A DNA stretch of 33,998 nt from positions 1 to 33,998 of the forward strand of contig JAJEAV010000019.1 in NCBI GenBank assembly GCA_022822625.1. The letters run 5' to 3'. Position numbers and translations under genes: made by a program. The stretch is from Gammaproteobacteria bacterium. GTDB lineage: Bacteria > Pseudomonadota > Gammaproteobacteria > Arenicellales > Poriferihabitantaceae. Below are positions 6,233 through 15,283 of the stretch, one piece after another. Every line of letters begins with the position of its first letter. The first letter of the stretch is position 1. The notes beneath the pieces are model-generated. The model did not search any database and was not told the DNA's origin. It worked only from the letters and a program-made list of their open reading frames with translations.

Positions 6233-8560
6233 ATGGAAAACATTCTGTTCCTCAAGCGCCGTTGCGTCATTGTCCTGTTCATGATACTGAGCCTGTCGCT
6301 GGGCTGGTTTGCCTCCAAGATCGAAATCGATGCCGGGTTTACCAAGTTAATTCCGATCGAACACCCTTACATGTCGACATTTCTGGAATATCGGGATGAT
6401 TTTGGTAGCGCCAATCGCGTCATTATAGCGGTCATGACCAAGCAGGATGACATGTTCACGGAAGGATTCATTGACGCCCTCGACGAGATTACGGATTTCG
6501 TATTCTTTTTACCGGGCGTTGACCGCACTCAGGTATATTCGATCTTGACTCCCAATGTACGGTTTCTTGAAATCGTTGAAGACGGCATTCGTGCAGGAAA
6601 CGTATTGCCTGAAGGCTTTCAGCCGGATGAGGACGGGTTCGAGCAGCTGAGAAACAACATTCTCAAGTCTGATATTGTAGGACGTTTGGTTGCGACCGGT
6701 TTCACGGGAGCCATCGTATCTGCGCGACTTCAGGAATTTAACCCCGAAACAGGAGAAAAACTTGACTACATTGATGTTGCCGACCGACTTGAGCAGTTGC
6801 GTACCGATATCAATGCCCGATCGGAAGGCCTGTACAGCATGCACATCATTGGATTTGCCAAGGTGGTTGGTGATATTGCCGACGGAGCAACCGAAATTGT
6901 CGTGTTTTTCCTGATCGCCCTGGCAGTGGTCGGTCTGTCAGCAATGCTGTACATGAAATCACTGCAGCTGGCGACAGTATTGGTGACATGTTCACTGCTT
7001 GCAGTGATTTGGCAATTGGGAGTTATCAGTGCTCTGGGATATGGAATCGACCCCATGTCCATGTTGATCCCCTTTCTGATATTTGCGATTGCAATGAGCC
7101 ATGGTGTTCAAGTCATAAATGCGACTCGGATAGAGGCAGTGGACGGAGACAGCCGACTGATGGTGGCACGCTCTGGTTTCCAGCGAGTTGTCGGCCCCGG
7201 CATGTCGGCACTTGTCTCGGATATCGTCGGATTTTCGGCCATTGCCCTGATTGACGTGCAAGTCATCAGGGAAATTGCAGTAGCTGCGAGTATTGGCGTA
7301 GCCGGCATCATCCTGACCAATCTGTGTTTGCTGCCCGTGCTACTCAGCTACCTTGATCTTGGCAAGGCAGAAACCGGAGTGATCCGGTCACGGGCTGGAG
7401 GAAATTCGAAGCGCTTCTGGCTTGCCATTTCCAGAGTGACACAAGCCAGGGTAGCCATCCTGGTCATTACGATTGCTGCAGTACTGGTTGCAGGAGGTGT
7501 CTGGTACGGACCGAAAGTCAGAATTGGAGACCAGCAAGACGGAGTCCCGGAGTTGCGCCCGGATTCGCAATACAACCTCGACTTGCTGGCGATCACGGGC
7601 AACTTCCATATCGGTGTCGACGTGCTGACTGTCATCGCCGAGACCAGCCCTGATGCCTGTGTTGACTACGAAGTCATGAAGGTACTTGATGATTTTGAAT
7701 GGAAGATGAAAAATGTAGAAGGAGTCCAGTCTGTTTCGGGCCTGGCCGGTACGACTCGCCAGCTGAGTGCCGCATGGAGCGAAGGCGATCCTAAATGGCG
7801 TACCTTGCCTCGCAACCACTACCGGCTTGCTCAATCCGTTGCTCCTGTTCCAACCTCGAGCAGTCTGCTGAATGCCGATTGCAGCGTAATGGCGGTTCAC
7901 ATCTACACTACCGACCATACCGCCGATACGATAGGGCGAATTGTTGAAGCCGTTAACCGGTTCAGTCTCGAACATGCGGCATCACCAATCACATTCAGAC
8001 TTGCCGCAGGCAATATCGGTGTCATGGCAGCTACCAACGAAGAGGTTGAAAGTTCTCAATTCAGGCTTCTTGGCCTTGTCTACATGGCCGTTATAGCGAT
8101 CTGCCTGCTGAAGTTTCGTTCACTGGCTTCGACAATGTGCGTGGTAGTACCACTGGCGATTGCATCATTGCTGACATACGGGTTAATGGCCATTCTCGAA
8201 ATTGGCCTAAAGATTTCCACCCTGCCCGTAATCGCCCTGGGTTGTGGAATTGGAGTTGATTACGGAATCTATATTTTCAGCAGGATTCGCTACTATAGTG
8301 CACAGGGTTTGGATTTCAGGGAAGCGTACCTGAAGACGCTGACTACTGTGGGGTCTGGAGTCATGTTTACAGGACTTACCCTGGCAGTGTCAGTTGCCAC
8401 ATGGTTTTTCTCGTCGCTGCAATTCCAGGCGGATATGGGGGTAATACTGATGTTCATGTTTGTCGTGAACATGATTGGTGCAATCGTGCTTTTGCCTGCT
8501 CTTGGGGCTTGCATCAGTCGAATGAAACACCGATCAGGAAGTTCGTTCATGATTGGATAG
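6233..8560 (+). CDS. RND/MMPL-superfamily permease
   Basis: This 775-residue inner-membrane transporter has the RND two-fold layout: one membrane segment near the N-terminus, a periplasmic loop, a bundle at roughly residues 225-390, a second periplasmic loop, and a second bundle at about 620-760. The first bundle carries GYGIDPMSMLIPFLIFAI then SHGVQ, and the second GCGIGVDYGIY with Asp near 676, matching the proton-relay positions of MMPL/Patched-like RND proteins (the HpnN type) rather than tripartite drug pumps. No adaptor-type membrane-fusion gene is nearby. The ATG at 6233 was chosen because GAGG precedes it and homologues begin close to the first helix. An ATG at 6152 overlapping the YCF48 gene would add 27 polar residues. 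RND proteins of this type export or move lipids and other hydrophobic compounds; the substrate is unknown here. Confidence 0.88.
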   Translation: MENILFLKRRCVIVLFMILSLSLGWFASKIEIDAGFTKLIPIEHPYMSTFLEYRDDFGSANRVIIAVMTKQDDMFTEGFIDALDEITDFVFFLPGVDRTQVYSILTPNVRFLEIVEDGIRAGNVLPEGFQPDEDGFEQLRNNILKSDIVGRLVATGFTGAIVSARLQEFNPETGEKLDYIDVADRLEQLRTDINARSEGLYSMHIIGFAKVVGDIADGATEIVVFFLIALAVVGLSAMLYMKSLQLATVLVTCSLLAVIWQLGVISALGYGIDPMSMLIPFLIFAIAMSHGVQVINATRIEAVDGDSRLMVARSGFQRVVGPGMSALVSDIVGFSAIALIDVQVIREIAVAASIGVAGIILTNLCLLPVLLSYLDLGKAETGVIRSRAGGNSKRFWLAISRVTQARVAILVITIAAVLVAGGVWYGPKVRIGDQQDGVPELRPDSQYNLDLLAITGNFHIGVDVLTVIAETSPDACVDYEVMKVLDDFEWKMKNVEGVQSVSGLAGTTRQLSAAWSEGDPKWRTLPRNHYRLAQSVAPVPTSSSLLNADCSVMAVHIYTTDHTADTIGRIVEAVNRFSLEHAASPITFRLAAGNIGVMAATNEEVESSQFRLLGLVYMAVIAICLLKFRSLASTMCVVVPLAIASLLTYGLMAILEIGLKISTLPVIALGCGIGVDYGIYIFSRIRYYSAQGLDFREAYLKTLTTVGSGVMFTGLTLAVSVATWFFSSLQFQADMGVILMFMFVVNMIGAIVLLPALGACISRMKHRSGSSFMIG

Positions 8561-8617
8561 AATCAGCCATAATATTGAAGACGCCCCGGGAACCCGGAGG
8601 AAAGTTGACGACCAGAC

Positions 8618-9232
8618 ATGAAGAAGACAAGGAAAACCCGTACCATCGGACTGACCGGAGGGATTGGAAGCGGCAAATCAACCGTTGCCGACATGTTCAG
8701 CAACATGAGAGTATCCGTACTCAGTGCCGATCAGGTTTCTAGGGATCTGGTGACTCCGGGAAGCCCACAACTCGAGCAAATCGTGGATGCTTTCGGGCCT
8801 GACATGCAAAACAGTGATGGTAGTCTTGACCGCGCTGGACTGGCAAGGATCGTGTTCAATGACACGGAGCGGCGCAAAACCCTTGAATCAATCCTGCATC
8901 CGCCAATCAGGCAATGCATGTGGGATGCAGTTTCTGTACTCAGGGACGGTTACTGCATTCTGGAAATTCCGCTGTTGATTGAAACCGGTCAGTGGCAAGA
9001 CGTGGACCGGGTCCTGGTGGTGACCTCCAACCGAAAAACCAGAATCCGTCGACTCACCGGCACCCGAAACCTGGCTGAACAGGATGTACAAAAGGTGATG
9101 TCTACACAGTTAACGGACCGGGAACGCATTCAATACGCCGATGACGTCCTGAAAAACGATGACACTCTTGAGAATCTTGCCGAGCAAGTTGAGAGACTTC
9201 ACGCACTCTATTCATCACTTTTTGACAGCTGA
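8618..9232 (+). CDS. coaE: dephospho-CoA kinase
   Basis: CoaE phosphorylates the 3'-hydroxyl of dephospho-CoA with ATP, the last step of coenzyme A synthesis, in the cytoplasm. The 204-residue length is normal for the family. The P-loop GLTGGIGSGKST is at residues 11-22, followed by a DxxxR-like segment (SADQVSRDLV), and the CoA-binding lid region contains HPPIR and EIPLLIE. It starts at the only ATG that keeps the P-loop strand. A strong GGAGG lies 18 bases upstream, better placed for an out-of-frame TTG, so initiation here is not ideal. It begins 57 bp after the RND gene and may be read through from that cluster. Its last 25 bp overlap the 3' end of the oppositely oriented mutT. In E. coli coaE is also near mutT, on the same strand. 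Confidence 0.96.
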   Translation: MKKTRKTRTIGLTGGIGSGKSTVADMFSNMRVSVLSADQVSRDLVTPGSPQLEQIVDAFGPDMQNSDGSLDRAGLARIVFNDTERRKTLESILHPPIRQCMWDAVSVLRDGYCILEIPLLIETGQWQDVDRVLVVTSNRKTRIRRLTGTRNLAEQDVQKVMSTQLTDRERIQYADDVLKNDDTLENLAEQVERLHALYSSLFDS

Positions 9233-9642
9233 ACCACCCGCTCGACCTCAGGGTGATCAAGAATCATGTACACAGCTTCGAGCACATTCATCTCACGAAC
9301 CGTTTCGCTGTCGAACCACGCAAAATTCTGGCCCTCCCTGCCCATGGCAATTCCACGGTACGAATCGACCATGAACACTTCGAGTTCAACTCTGGCATGC
9401 TCATAGTCGTGCTGGATCGTCATCAATTTCGTGACACTTCGGACCTGGATGCCGATCTCTTCTCCAAGCTCCCGAACCAGTGCGGAACGTGCATCCTCGC
9501 CCTGCTCGACCTTGCCTCCCGGAAACTCCCATTGGCCTGCACAAGGTGTCCCGGGGCGCCGTTGCTGGACAAACAGCCTGCAGTCCTTGACCAACAGGCC
9601 AACCACCACCCGTAACCTCTGCTCAACTACGGTAGTCTGCAT
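9208..9642 (-). CDS. mutT: MutT-type Nudix 8-oxo-dGTP diphosphatase
   Basis: MutT hydrolyses 8-oxo-dGTP and prevents A:T to C:G transversions. The 144-residue protein holds a complete Nudix box (starting GGKVEQGE and ending RELGEEIGI), preceded by the QWEFPGG strand typical of MutT. The chosen ATG lies inside the last 20 bp of argJ. A GTG at 9609 with AGAGG six bases upstream is a credible later start, but it would leave only two residues before the first strand. The open frame back to 9696 runs inside argJ and is rejected. Position after secA and argJ matches the gammaproteobacterial order. The 3' end overlaps convergent coaE by 25 bp, so transcripts of the two genes must be complementary at their ends. 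Confidence 0.93.
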   Translation of the reverse strand: MQTTVVEQRLRVVVGLLVKDCRLFVQQRRPGTPCAGQWEFPGGKVEQGEDARSALVRELGEEIGIQVRSVTKLMTIQHDYEHARVELEVFMVDSYRGIAMGREGQNFAWFDSETVREMNVLEAVYMILDHPEVERVVQLSKSDE

Positions 9643-10864
9643 TGATGGAAATATAGCCATGAGTGAGATCACAGGTCCAGACCGTGTACTCTCCACTACC
9701 GATTTGAAGTTCTGTCTCGATCAGTATTTCATCCCCTTCAAGATGTTGCGCAATCCGGGATTCGTCATAGCTCTCCGCCCGTTGACCGCCTCTGGCTACC
9801 AGCTCACCTCCGATCCTGACCAGGAGGTTTTCTGCCTGCATGTTCTCGCCCGACTTGCCAAGCGCCATAATGATTCTGCCCCAGTTGGCATCCCCACCGG
9901 CAATCGCAGTTTTGACCAGTGGTGAATTTGCGATCGACTCGGCAATCTTGCGAGCCGAAGCATCACTCTCGGCGCCCGAGATTCGCACCTCTATCAGTTT
10001 TGATGCACCTTCACCATCTCGAACAATCTGCATGGAGAGATTCCTCAGGAGCTCATCCAGCGCCATTCGAAACCCCCTGAATCTGGGGTCATCCATGGTG
10101 CCGGGCGGAGCATTGCCTGCTTTCCCGGTGGCAAGCAACAGCAACATGTCACTGGTTGAGGTGTCGGAATCCACCGTGATTGCATTAAACGTTCGATCAG
10201 CACTTTTGAGCAGCATCTCATGCAACTGGGGTTCAGGAATCCTGGCATCGGTAAAGCAGAAAGCCAGCATGGTCGCCATATTCGGTGCAATCATCCCGGA
10301 ACCCTTGGCCACGCCACAAAGTGTCACCCGCTGTCCATCTATGGATGCCTGGGCACACGCACCTTTGGCAAAGGTGTCCGTGGTCATGATGGCCTCGGCA
10401 ACATCCTGCCATGCATCCGACCTGATTCTTTCAGTCAATTCCGGTAATCGATCCATGATTCGCTTGGCAGGAAGCGGCTCGCCAATCACGCCAGTGGAAG
10501 CCATCAGTACTTGCTCCGGCCTACACCCTGCTGCATTGGCAGCCGCTTTCGCTATAGTCCGGCAATCGGCAATCCCCTGCAACCCCGTAAACGCATTCGC
10601 ATTGGCTGAATTGACGACCAATACCCTTGGCGGAGCTGCCTGGATATGCTCTTTGGTAACGGTAATCGGAGCGCCCGGCAATGCAGAGCGCGTGAACAAC
10701 CCGGCGGCAGAAGTTCCGGAATCCAGAACCCATATCGCCAGGTCATTGCTCCCGACATGCCTGATTCCCGCATCGCCGGCCGCCATGCCAAGCCCCGTAA
10801 TGGCAGGCAAATGTGGAAAACCCGGCGGGGCCAGAGGACTTTTTCGTTCTACTTTGTCAGACAC
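9623..10864 (-). CDS. argJ: bifunctional ornithine acetyltransferase/N-acetylglutamate synthase
   Basis: ArgJ transfers acetyl from N-acetylornithine to glutamate and can also use acetyl-CoA, in arginine synthesis. The 413-residue protein has the signature NSANANAFTG (about 85-94) and the self-cleavage region KGSGMIAPNMATML, in which Thr near 198 is the nucleophile exposed when the precursor cuts itself into alpha and beta chains. The start is uncertain: a GTG at 10864, five bases after the secA stop and about 11 bases behind a GGGAAG, is preferred. A TTG at 10885 would overlap secA and lacks a ribosome site. Co-transcription with secA and mutT is likely. Whether the synthase activity (acetyl-CoA) is present cannot be judged by eye. 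Confidence 0.95.
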   Translation of the reverse strand: MSDKVERKSPLAPPGFPHLPAITGLGMAAGDAGIRHVGSNDLAIWVLDSGTSAAGLFTRSALPGAPITVTKEHIQAAPPRVLVVNSANANAFTGLQGIADCRTIAKAAANAAGCRPEQVLMASTGVIGEPLPAKRIMDRLPELTERIRSDAWQDVAEAIMTTDTFAKGACAQASIDGQRVTLCGVAKGSGMIAPNMATMLAFCFTDARIPEPQLHEMLLKSADRTFNAITVDSDTSTSDMLLLLATGKAGNAPPGTMDDPRFRGFRMALDELLRNLSMQIVRDGEGASKLIEVRISGAESDASARKIAESIANSPLVKTAIAGGDANWGRIIMALGKSGENMQAENLLVRIGGELVARGGQRAESYDESRIAQHLEGDEILIETELQIGSGEYTVWTCDLTHGYISINADYRS

Positions 10865-10869
10865 CGGAA

Positions 10870-13563
10870 CTATATCTTCCCGCAACAGTGCTTGAATTTT
10901 TTCCCGGAACCGCAGGGACAGGGTTCGTTACGACCGACCTTTCGAGTGGTGCGTACAAATGTATGCCCGCCCGAATCTACCTTGTCACCCTGCTGGCTGG
11001 ATACATTTTCATGCACATATTTCATTCTGGACTGTTCAGCCTGGCGTTGACGCAGACGGTTTTCCATTTCAATCTGCTCTTCCTCGGTTGGAATATGCAC
11101 CCTGGCCAGAATCGAAATCACATCATGACGCACTGAATCAAGCAAGGCATTGAACATCAAGAACGCTTCGCGCTTGTATTCCTGTTTGGGATTCTTCTGT
11201 GCATACCCTCGGAGACCGATCCCCTGACGCAGATAATCCATATTGGCCAGATGCTCCTTCCACTTCTCGTCAAGCACCTTGAGCATAATGTGCTTTTCGA
11301 AAGTACGCATATTGGCCTCACCTACCTGTTTGACCTTGGCTTCGGCATTCTTGACGACAGCATCCATAATCCGCTCTCGCAGAGAATCTTCATCCAGGTC
11401 GCCCTCCTGCGAAAGCCATCCGGAAATCGCCAGATCCAGGCCAAAATCCCGCTTCAGGTCTTGCTCAAGCTGTGATACTTCCCATTGCTCTTCCAGAGTC
11501 TGCGGGGGAATAGAACGGTCAATTACCTGCCTGATCACTTCCTCTCGGGCATAGTCAATGTAATCCGAGATGGCATCACTCACCATGAGATCATTACGCT
11601 GGTCATAGATAATCTTGCGCTGCTCGTTTGAAACATCATCGTATTCCAGCAACTGCTTGCGCATATCGAAGTTATGCCCCTCGACTTTTTTCTGGGCATT
11701 CTCAATCGCTCGAGTGACCAGCGTATGCTCGATGGCTTCTCCCTCTTCCATGCCCAGCTTGCTCATCAATCCCGCTATTTTCTGGGATCCGAAAATCCGC
11801 ATCAGTGAATCTTCCAGCGACAGATAGAACTGGCTGGATCCCGGATCACCCTGCCGTCCACAACGTCCCCTCAGCTGATTGTCGACACGTCGGGATTCGT
11901 TTCTTTCCGTACCCAGAACATGCAGCCCTCCTGATGCAATCACTTGCTCATGTCGGGCTTGCCACTCAACCCTGACCTTTTCGATTTGGGACGAATCTTC
12001 CAGCTGTTCCAGTTCAATCTCTAGATTGCCGCCAAGGACAATATCGGTTCCCCGGCCTGCCATATTGGTGGCAATCGTAACCTTGCCCGGCCGGCCGGCT
12101 TCTGCGATGATCTCGGCTTCCCGCTGATGCTGCTTGGCATTCAAGACCTGATGGGGGATATTCTTTTTCTTGAGAATTCCCGAGACCAGCTCCGATGATT
12201 CAATGGAAGCGGTACCGACCAGCACCGGCTGCTGCCTGGACCGGCAGTCTTCAACCCCCTGAACGATCGCATCGTATTTCTCTTTCGAGGTGCGATATAC
12301 CTGATCCGGCAAGTCCTTGCGGACCATGGGCTGATTGGTCGGCATGACCACAACCTCAAGCCCGTAAATCTGCAGAAACTCCGGGGCCTCGGTATCGGCT
12401 GTCCCGGTCATGCCCGAAAGGTTGTCGTACAGCCGAAAATAATTCTGGAACGTGATCGATGCAAGGGTCTGGTTTTCCTGTTGAATAGCCACACCTTCCT
12501 TGGCCTCAATTGCCTGATGCAGACCTTCCGACCATCGTCGGCCGGGCATCATCCGCCCAGTGAATTCATCGATGATCACAATCGAATTATCCCGGACGAT
12601 ATACTCGATATCCAGCCTGAACACATGATGGGCCCTCAATCCGGCATACAGATGATGCAACAGGCCAATATGACTGATATCGTAAAGGCTACCCCCTTCA
12701 GGCAGCAAACCGGATTCCGCGAGCACTCTCTCGGCACTTTCAAATCCCGACTCGGTAAGCGATACCTGCCGGGTTTTCTCATCAACGCTGAAATCACCGG
12801 GGCCGTCTTCTTCAAACTGGCGCTCCAGACACGGCACAACCTTGTTCATTTGCTGATAAAGCTCGATATTGCCCTCTGAAGGACCTGAAATAATCAGCGG
12901 AGTCCTGGCCTCATCAATCAGAATCGAGTCAACCTCGTCAACAATCGCGAAGCCCAGTTCACGCTGGAAACGATCCTGACCGGAAAACGCCATGTTGTCC
13001 CTCAGATAATCAAACCCAAACTCGTTGTTGGTTCCGTAAACAATGTCTGAATGATAGGCCTGCTGCTTGTCCTCACGTGGCTGTCCGGAGCGCACAACCC
13101 CAACCGTGAGTTCAAGGAATCGGTAAATCTCGCCCATCCAGTTCGCATCACGGTGGGCGAGATAATCGTTCACGGTCACGATATGTACCGGAATGCCGCA
13201 AACTGCATTCAGATAGGCTGGCAGTGTGGCAACCAGTGTCTTGCCTTCCCCGGTTTTCATCTCGGCGATCTTGCCTTCATTCAGAACCATTCCGCCAATT
13301 AGCTGAACATCAAAATGCCGCAAGCCAATGGTTCTCACCGATGCTTCACGAACCACCGCAAAGGCTTCTTCAAGCAAGTTTTCGGCAACTTCCCCCTTGG
13401 CAGCACGATCCTTGAATTCACCGGTCTTGGCCTTCAATTCATCGTCACGGAGCAATTGCATGGCAGATTCCAGTGTATTAATCCTCTGCACGGATTTCTG
13501 CATCTTGCGCAGCAATCGCTGATTGCGATTTCCAAAAACCTTGTTCAATGCGGTTTGCAACAT
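10870..13563 (-). CDS. secA: preprotein translocase ATPase SecA
   Basis: SecA is the motor that pushes unfolded preproteins through SecYEG. The 897-residue length is normal. Walker A GEGKT sits at 105-109 within [11 protein letters not shown], the DEVD box at about 209-212, and the C-terminal zinc motif [13 protein letters not shown] is intact, so SecB/ribosome interaction through the tail is expected. NBD2 motifs are visible ([31 protein letters not shown]). The ATG has no ribosome site and a promoter-like -10 lies only 7-10 bases upstream, so the message may be leaderless or nearly so. There is no secM upstream; instead the divergent dciA gene begins 44 bp away. argJ follows almost immediately. 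Confidence 0.98.
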   Translation of the reverse strand: MLQTALNKVFGNRNQRLLRKMQKSVQRINTLESAMQLLRDDELKAKTGEFKDRAAKGEVAENLLEEAFAVVREASVRTIGLRHFDVQLIGGMVLNEGKIAEMKTGEGKTLVATLPAYLNAVCGIPVHIVTVNDYLAHRDANWMGEIYRFLELTVGVVRSGQPREDKQQAYHSDIVYGTNNEFGFDYLRDNMAFSGQDRFQRELGFAIVDEVDSILIDEARTPLIISGPSEGNIELYQQMNKVVPCLERQFEEDGPGDFSVDEKTRQVSLTESGFESAERVLAESGLLPEGGSLYDISHIGLLHHLYAGLRAHHVFRLDIEYIVRDNSIVIIDEFTGRMMPGRRWSEGLHQAIEAKEGVAIQQENQTLASITFQNYFRLYDNLSGMTGTADTEAPEFLQIYGLEVVVMPTNQPMVRKDLPDQVYRTSKEKYDAIVQGVEDCRSRQQPVLVGTASIESSELVSGILKKKNIPHQVLNAKQHQREAEIIAEAGRPGKVTIATNMAGRGTDIVLGGNLEIELEQLEDSSQIEKVRVEWQARHEQVIASGGLHVLGTERNESRRVDNQLRGRCGRQGDPGSSQFYLSLEDSLMRIFGSQKIAGLMSKLGMEEGEAIEHTLVTRAIENAQKKVEGHNFDMRKQLLEYDDVSNEQRKIIYDQRNDLMVSDAISDYIDYAREEVIRQVIDRSIPPQTLEEQWEVSQLEQDLKRDFGLDLAISGWLSQEGDLDEDSLRERIMDAVVKNAEAKVKQVGEANMRTFEKHIMLKVLDEKWKEHLANMDYLRQGIGLRGYAQKNPKQEYKREAFLMFNALLDSVRHDVISILARVHIPTEEEQIEMENRLRQRQAEQSRMKYVHENVSSQQGDKVDSGGHTFVRTTRKVGRNEPCPCGSGKKFKHCCGKI

Positions 13564-13570
13564 GGATTCA

Positions 13571-13579
13571 GTATAATAG
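13571..13579. promoter_or_regulatory. overlapping divergent -10 elements for dciA and secA
   Basis: The 44-bp gap between the divergent starts contains TATAAT on the plus strand (13572-13577). On the minus strand the same bases read TATACT (13576-13571) and TATTAT (13579-13574). This could serve transcription both ways: dciA starting near 13584, and secA near 13564-13567, almost at its ATG. Recognisable -35 boxes are poor on both strands. Confidence 0.4.
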
Positions 13580-13607
13580 GGTTAGGAGAAATACAAAGTC
13601 GAAGCCA

Positions 13608-14096
13608 ATGACCCAGGACCTGTCCAAGCCTTCCATAAAACCAGTCTCGGCTTTTCTCAGGCACATTATACGCCCAGAAATGAATGCTCCTGACATCGAT
13701 CGGGACATCAAGCTGCAAAAAGCCTGGGCAACGATTGCCGGCGACCTCACTCCATTTGCCCGGCCCATACTTCAGCGGTCCGGGAAGCTGGTGATCGAAT
13801 GCAAATCGTCGGTCTGGGCCACCAATTTTCGCGCTCAAGCTCCGACCATCCTGCACAAGTTTAAGGATCGAGGTGTTTCCGTCAAGGAGATTGCAGTACG
13901 GGTCAAACCGGCAAATTCAAGTCCGGGAAGAAGACGGCAAATACCGGTTATTGAACAAAACGACCATGTCATACCGATATCGGAAAGAGCCACCAATCAA
14001 ATCCTCAAGACTGCCCGGAATGTCAAGAACCCGCGCCTGAAGGCATCGCTTGAAAACCTTGCTCGTTCTGCCAAACGCAGGCTTGGGAATCAATAG
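13608..14096 (+). CDS. dciA: DciA (DUF721) replicative helicase loader-like protein
   Basis: DUF721/DciA proteins assist loading of the DnaB helicase at the origin in bacteria lacking DnaC or DnaI. This 162-residue protein has the family core: [15 protein letters not shown], then [17 protein letters not shown], the KH-like fold, followed by a basic, proline- and arginine-rich tail that is probably flexible. The ATG at 13608 keeps the core and clears the secA start; a longer frame from 13548 would overlap secA and reads as non-protein. An AGGAG lies about 19 bases upstream, too far to be a good ribosome site. Its place between lpxC and secA matches dciA of Pseudomonas, as I recall it. The 3' end overlaps that of convergent lpxC by 7 bp. 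Confidence 0.85.
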   Translation: MTQDLSKPSIKPVSAFLRHIIRPEMNAPDIDRDIKLQKAWATIAGDLTPFARPILQRSGKLVIECKSSVWATNFRAQAPTILHKFKDRGVSVKEIAVRVKPANSSPGRRRQIPVIEQNDHVIPISERATNQILKTARNVKNPRLKASLENLARSAKRRLGNQ

Positions 14097-15007
14097 GCTA
14101 AAGCGACATCGTTGAAATAGATTGGCGCCTGTTCCGGACCATCATAACTCACCAACTCCCATGCAGATTTGTCCTGCATCAACTTTCGGACCAACTGGTT
14201 GTTGAGGGAATGTCCTGATTTATAGGCCTGGAACTCACCGATCAGGAGATGCCCCGTCAAATACAAATCCCCAATTGCATCGAGTATCTTGTGCTTGACG
14301 AATTCCCCCTCGTAGCGCAACCCTTCCTTGTTCAGAATATGGAAGGAATCCAGAACAATGGCGTTTTCAAAACTGCCTCCTCGAGCAAGTCCGGCATTTT
14401 GCAACATTTCCAGCTCATCAATAAATCCGAAGGTCCGGGCCCTACTGACTTCCTTGATGAAGGAAGTGGTTGAAAACTGCAATTCTTCACTCTGGGTCGA
14501 ATTCTGCATGACCGGATGATCAAAATCGATGGTGAACTTGACCTTGAAACCCGAGTAGGGACTGAGACTTGCCCATTTGTCGCCATCATTGATCTTGACA
14601 TGCCGCTTGATCCGAATAAACTTTTTCGGCGCAGACTGTTCAACTATGCCAGCCGACTGCAACAGGAATACAAAAGGGCCGCAACTGCCATCCATAATCG
14701 GAATCTCCGAAGCATTTAACTCGACGATCACATTGTCAATGCCGAGGCCCGCAAACGCCGACATGAGGTGTTCAACGGTCGAGACCCGAATTCCGTCCTT
14801 TTCCAGGGTTGTCGACAAGCGGGTATCCCGAACGTATTCGACATTCGCCTGAAATTCTCCCAGTTCCTGCCCTTCAGCATCCAGCCGACGAAACACGATA
14901 CCCTGATTGGCATCTGCCGGCATCAGTCGCAAGGTCACTTTTTCACCAGTATGCAAACCGATACCGGTCGCGCGGATGCGATTCTTCAATGTCCTTTGCT
15001 TGATCAT
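14090..15007 (-). CDS. lpxC: UDP-3-O-acyl-N-acetylglucosamine deacetylase
   Basis: LpxC removes the acetyl group from UDP-3-O-acyl-GlcNAc, the committed step of lipid A synthesis. The 305-residue protein begins at the expected MIKQRTLKN and shows the zinc ligands His80 (in STVEHL), His239 and Asp243 (in HKILDAIGD), plus catalytic Glu79 and the general-acid His266 (in KSGHSLN). It follows ftsZ as in E. coli, but a probable terminator and a 276-bp gap suggest its own promoter. The 3' end converges with dciA and the two stop regions overlap by 7 bp. The C-terminus (VALAY) recalls the E. coli LpxC tail (VLA) recognised by FtsH; similar turnover is possible but inferred. Confidence 0.97.
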   Translation of the reverse strand: MIKQRTLKNRIRATGIGLHTGEKVTLRLMPADANQGIVFRRLDAEGQELGEFQANVEYVRDTRLSTTLEKDGIRVSTVEHLMSAFAGLGIDNVIVELNASEIPIMDGSCGPFVFLLQSAGIVEQSAPKKFIRIKRHVKINDGDKWASLSPYSGFKVKFTIDFDHPVMQNSTQSEELQFSTTSFIKEVSRARTFGFIDELEMLQNAGLARGGSFENAIVLDSFHILNKEGLRYEGEFVKHKILDAIGDLYLTGHLLIGEFQAYKSGHSLNNQLVRKLMQDKSAWELVSYDGPEQAPIYFNDVALAY

Positions 15008-15061
15008 AGATAATCCATAATTACAGGCTTGCAGAAATTTGGCGTATTATCCAATAAAACG

Positions 15062-15067
15062 ATTATA
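15062..15067 (-). promoter_or_regulatory. putative lpxC -10 element
   Basis: A perfect TATAAT reads on the minus strand at 15067-15062, 55 bp before the lpxC ATG. No good -35 is found at 16-18 bp, so this is tentative. Confidence 0.35.
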
Positions 15068-15114
15068 CATAGCAGTCACACCTTGCTTTTATTACAATAT
15101 TTTTACTCATGAGC

Positions 15115-15142
15115 AAAAATTGACCAGTAATGGCCCAGTCAA
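15115..15142 (-). terminator. probable intrinsic terminator after ftsZ
   Basis: On the minus strand TTGACTGG (15142-15135) can pair with CTGGTCAA (15127-15120), an 8-bp stem with two G-T wobbles and a 7-nt loop, followed directly by five T (15119-15115). It lies about 140 bp after the ftsZ stop. The stem is weak, so termination may be partial. Confidence 0.5.
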
Positions 15143-15283
15143 AAGAGCCACGATTCAACACACGATCCCGCCTTGACCAATGCTTTATGGATGGGTTCTT
15201 TTTGTGCACGGAGAAACAGAGCCACCAACAAGACTCAATCCCTACCCCAACCCAAGCGGCTTGACCCTGGCTGGTGCTTCCTC

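Noticed and set aside
9840..10895. 351-codon open frame on the plus strand over argJ
   Set aside because: It is the antisense shadow of a clearly conserved argJ and shows no family motifs.
13548..13607. Longer start of dciA, or a secM-like leader before secA
   Set aside because: The extension overlaps the secA start and reads as non-protein; no secretion-monitor peptide with an arrest motif is present on the minus strand upstream of secA.
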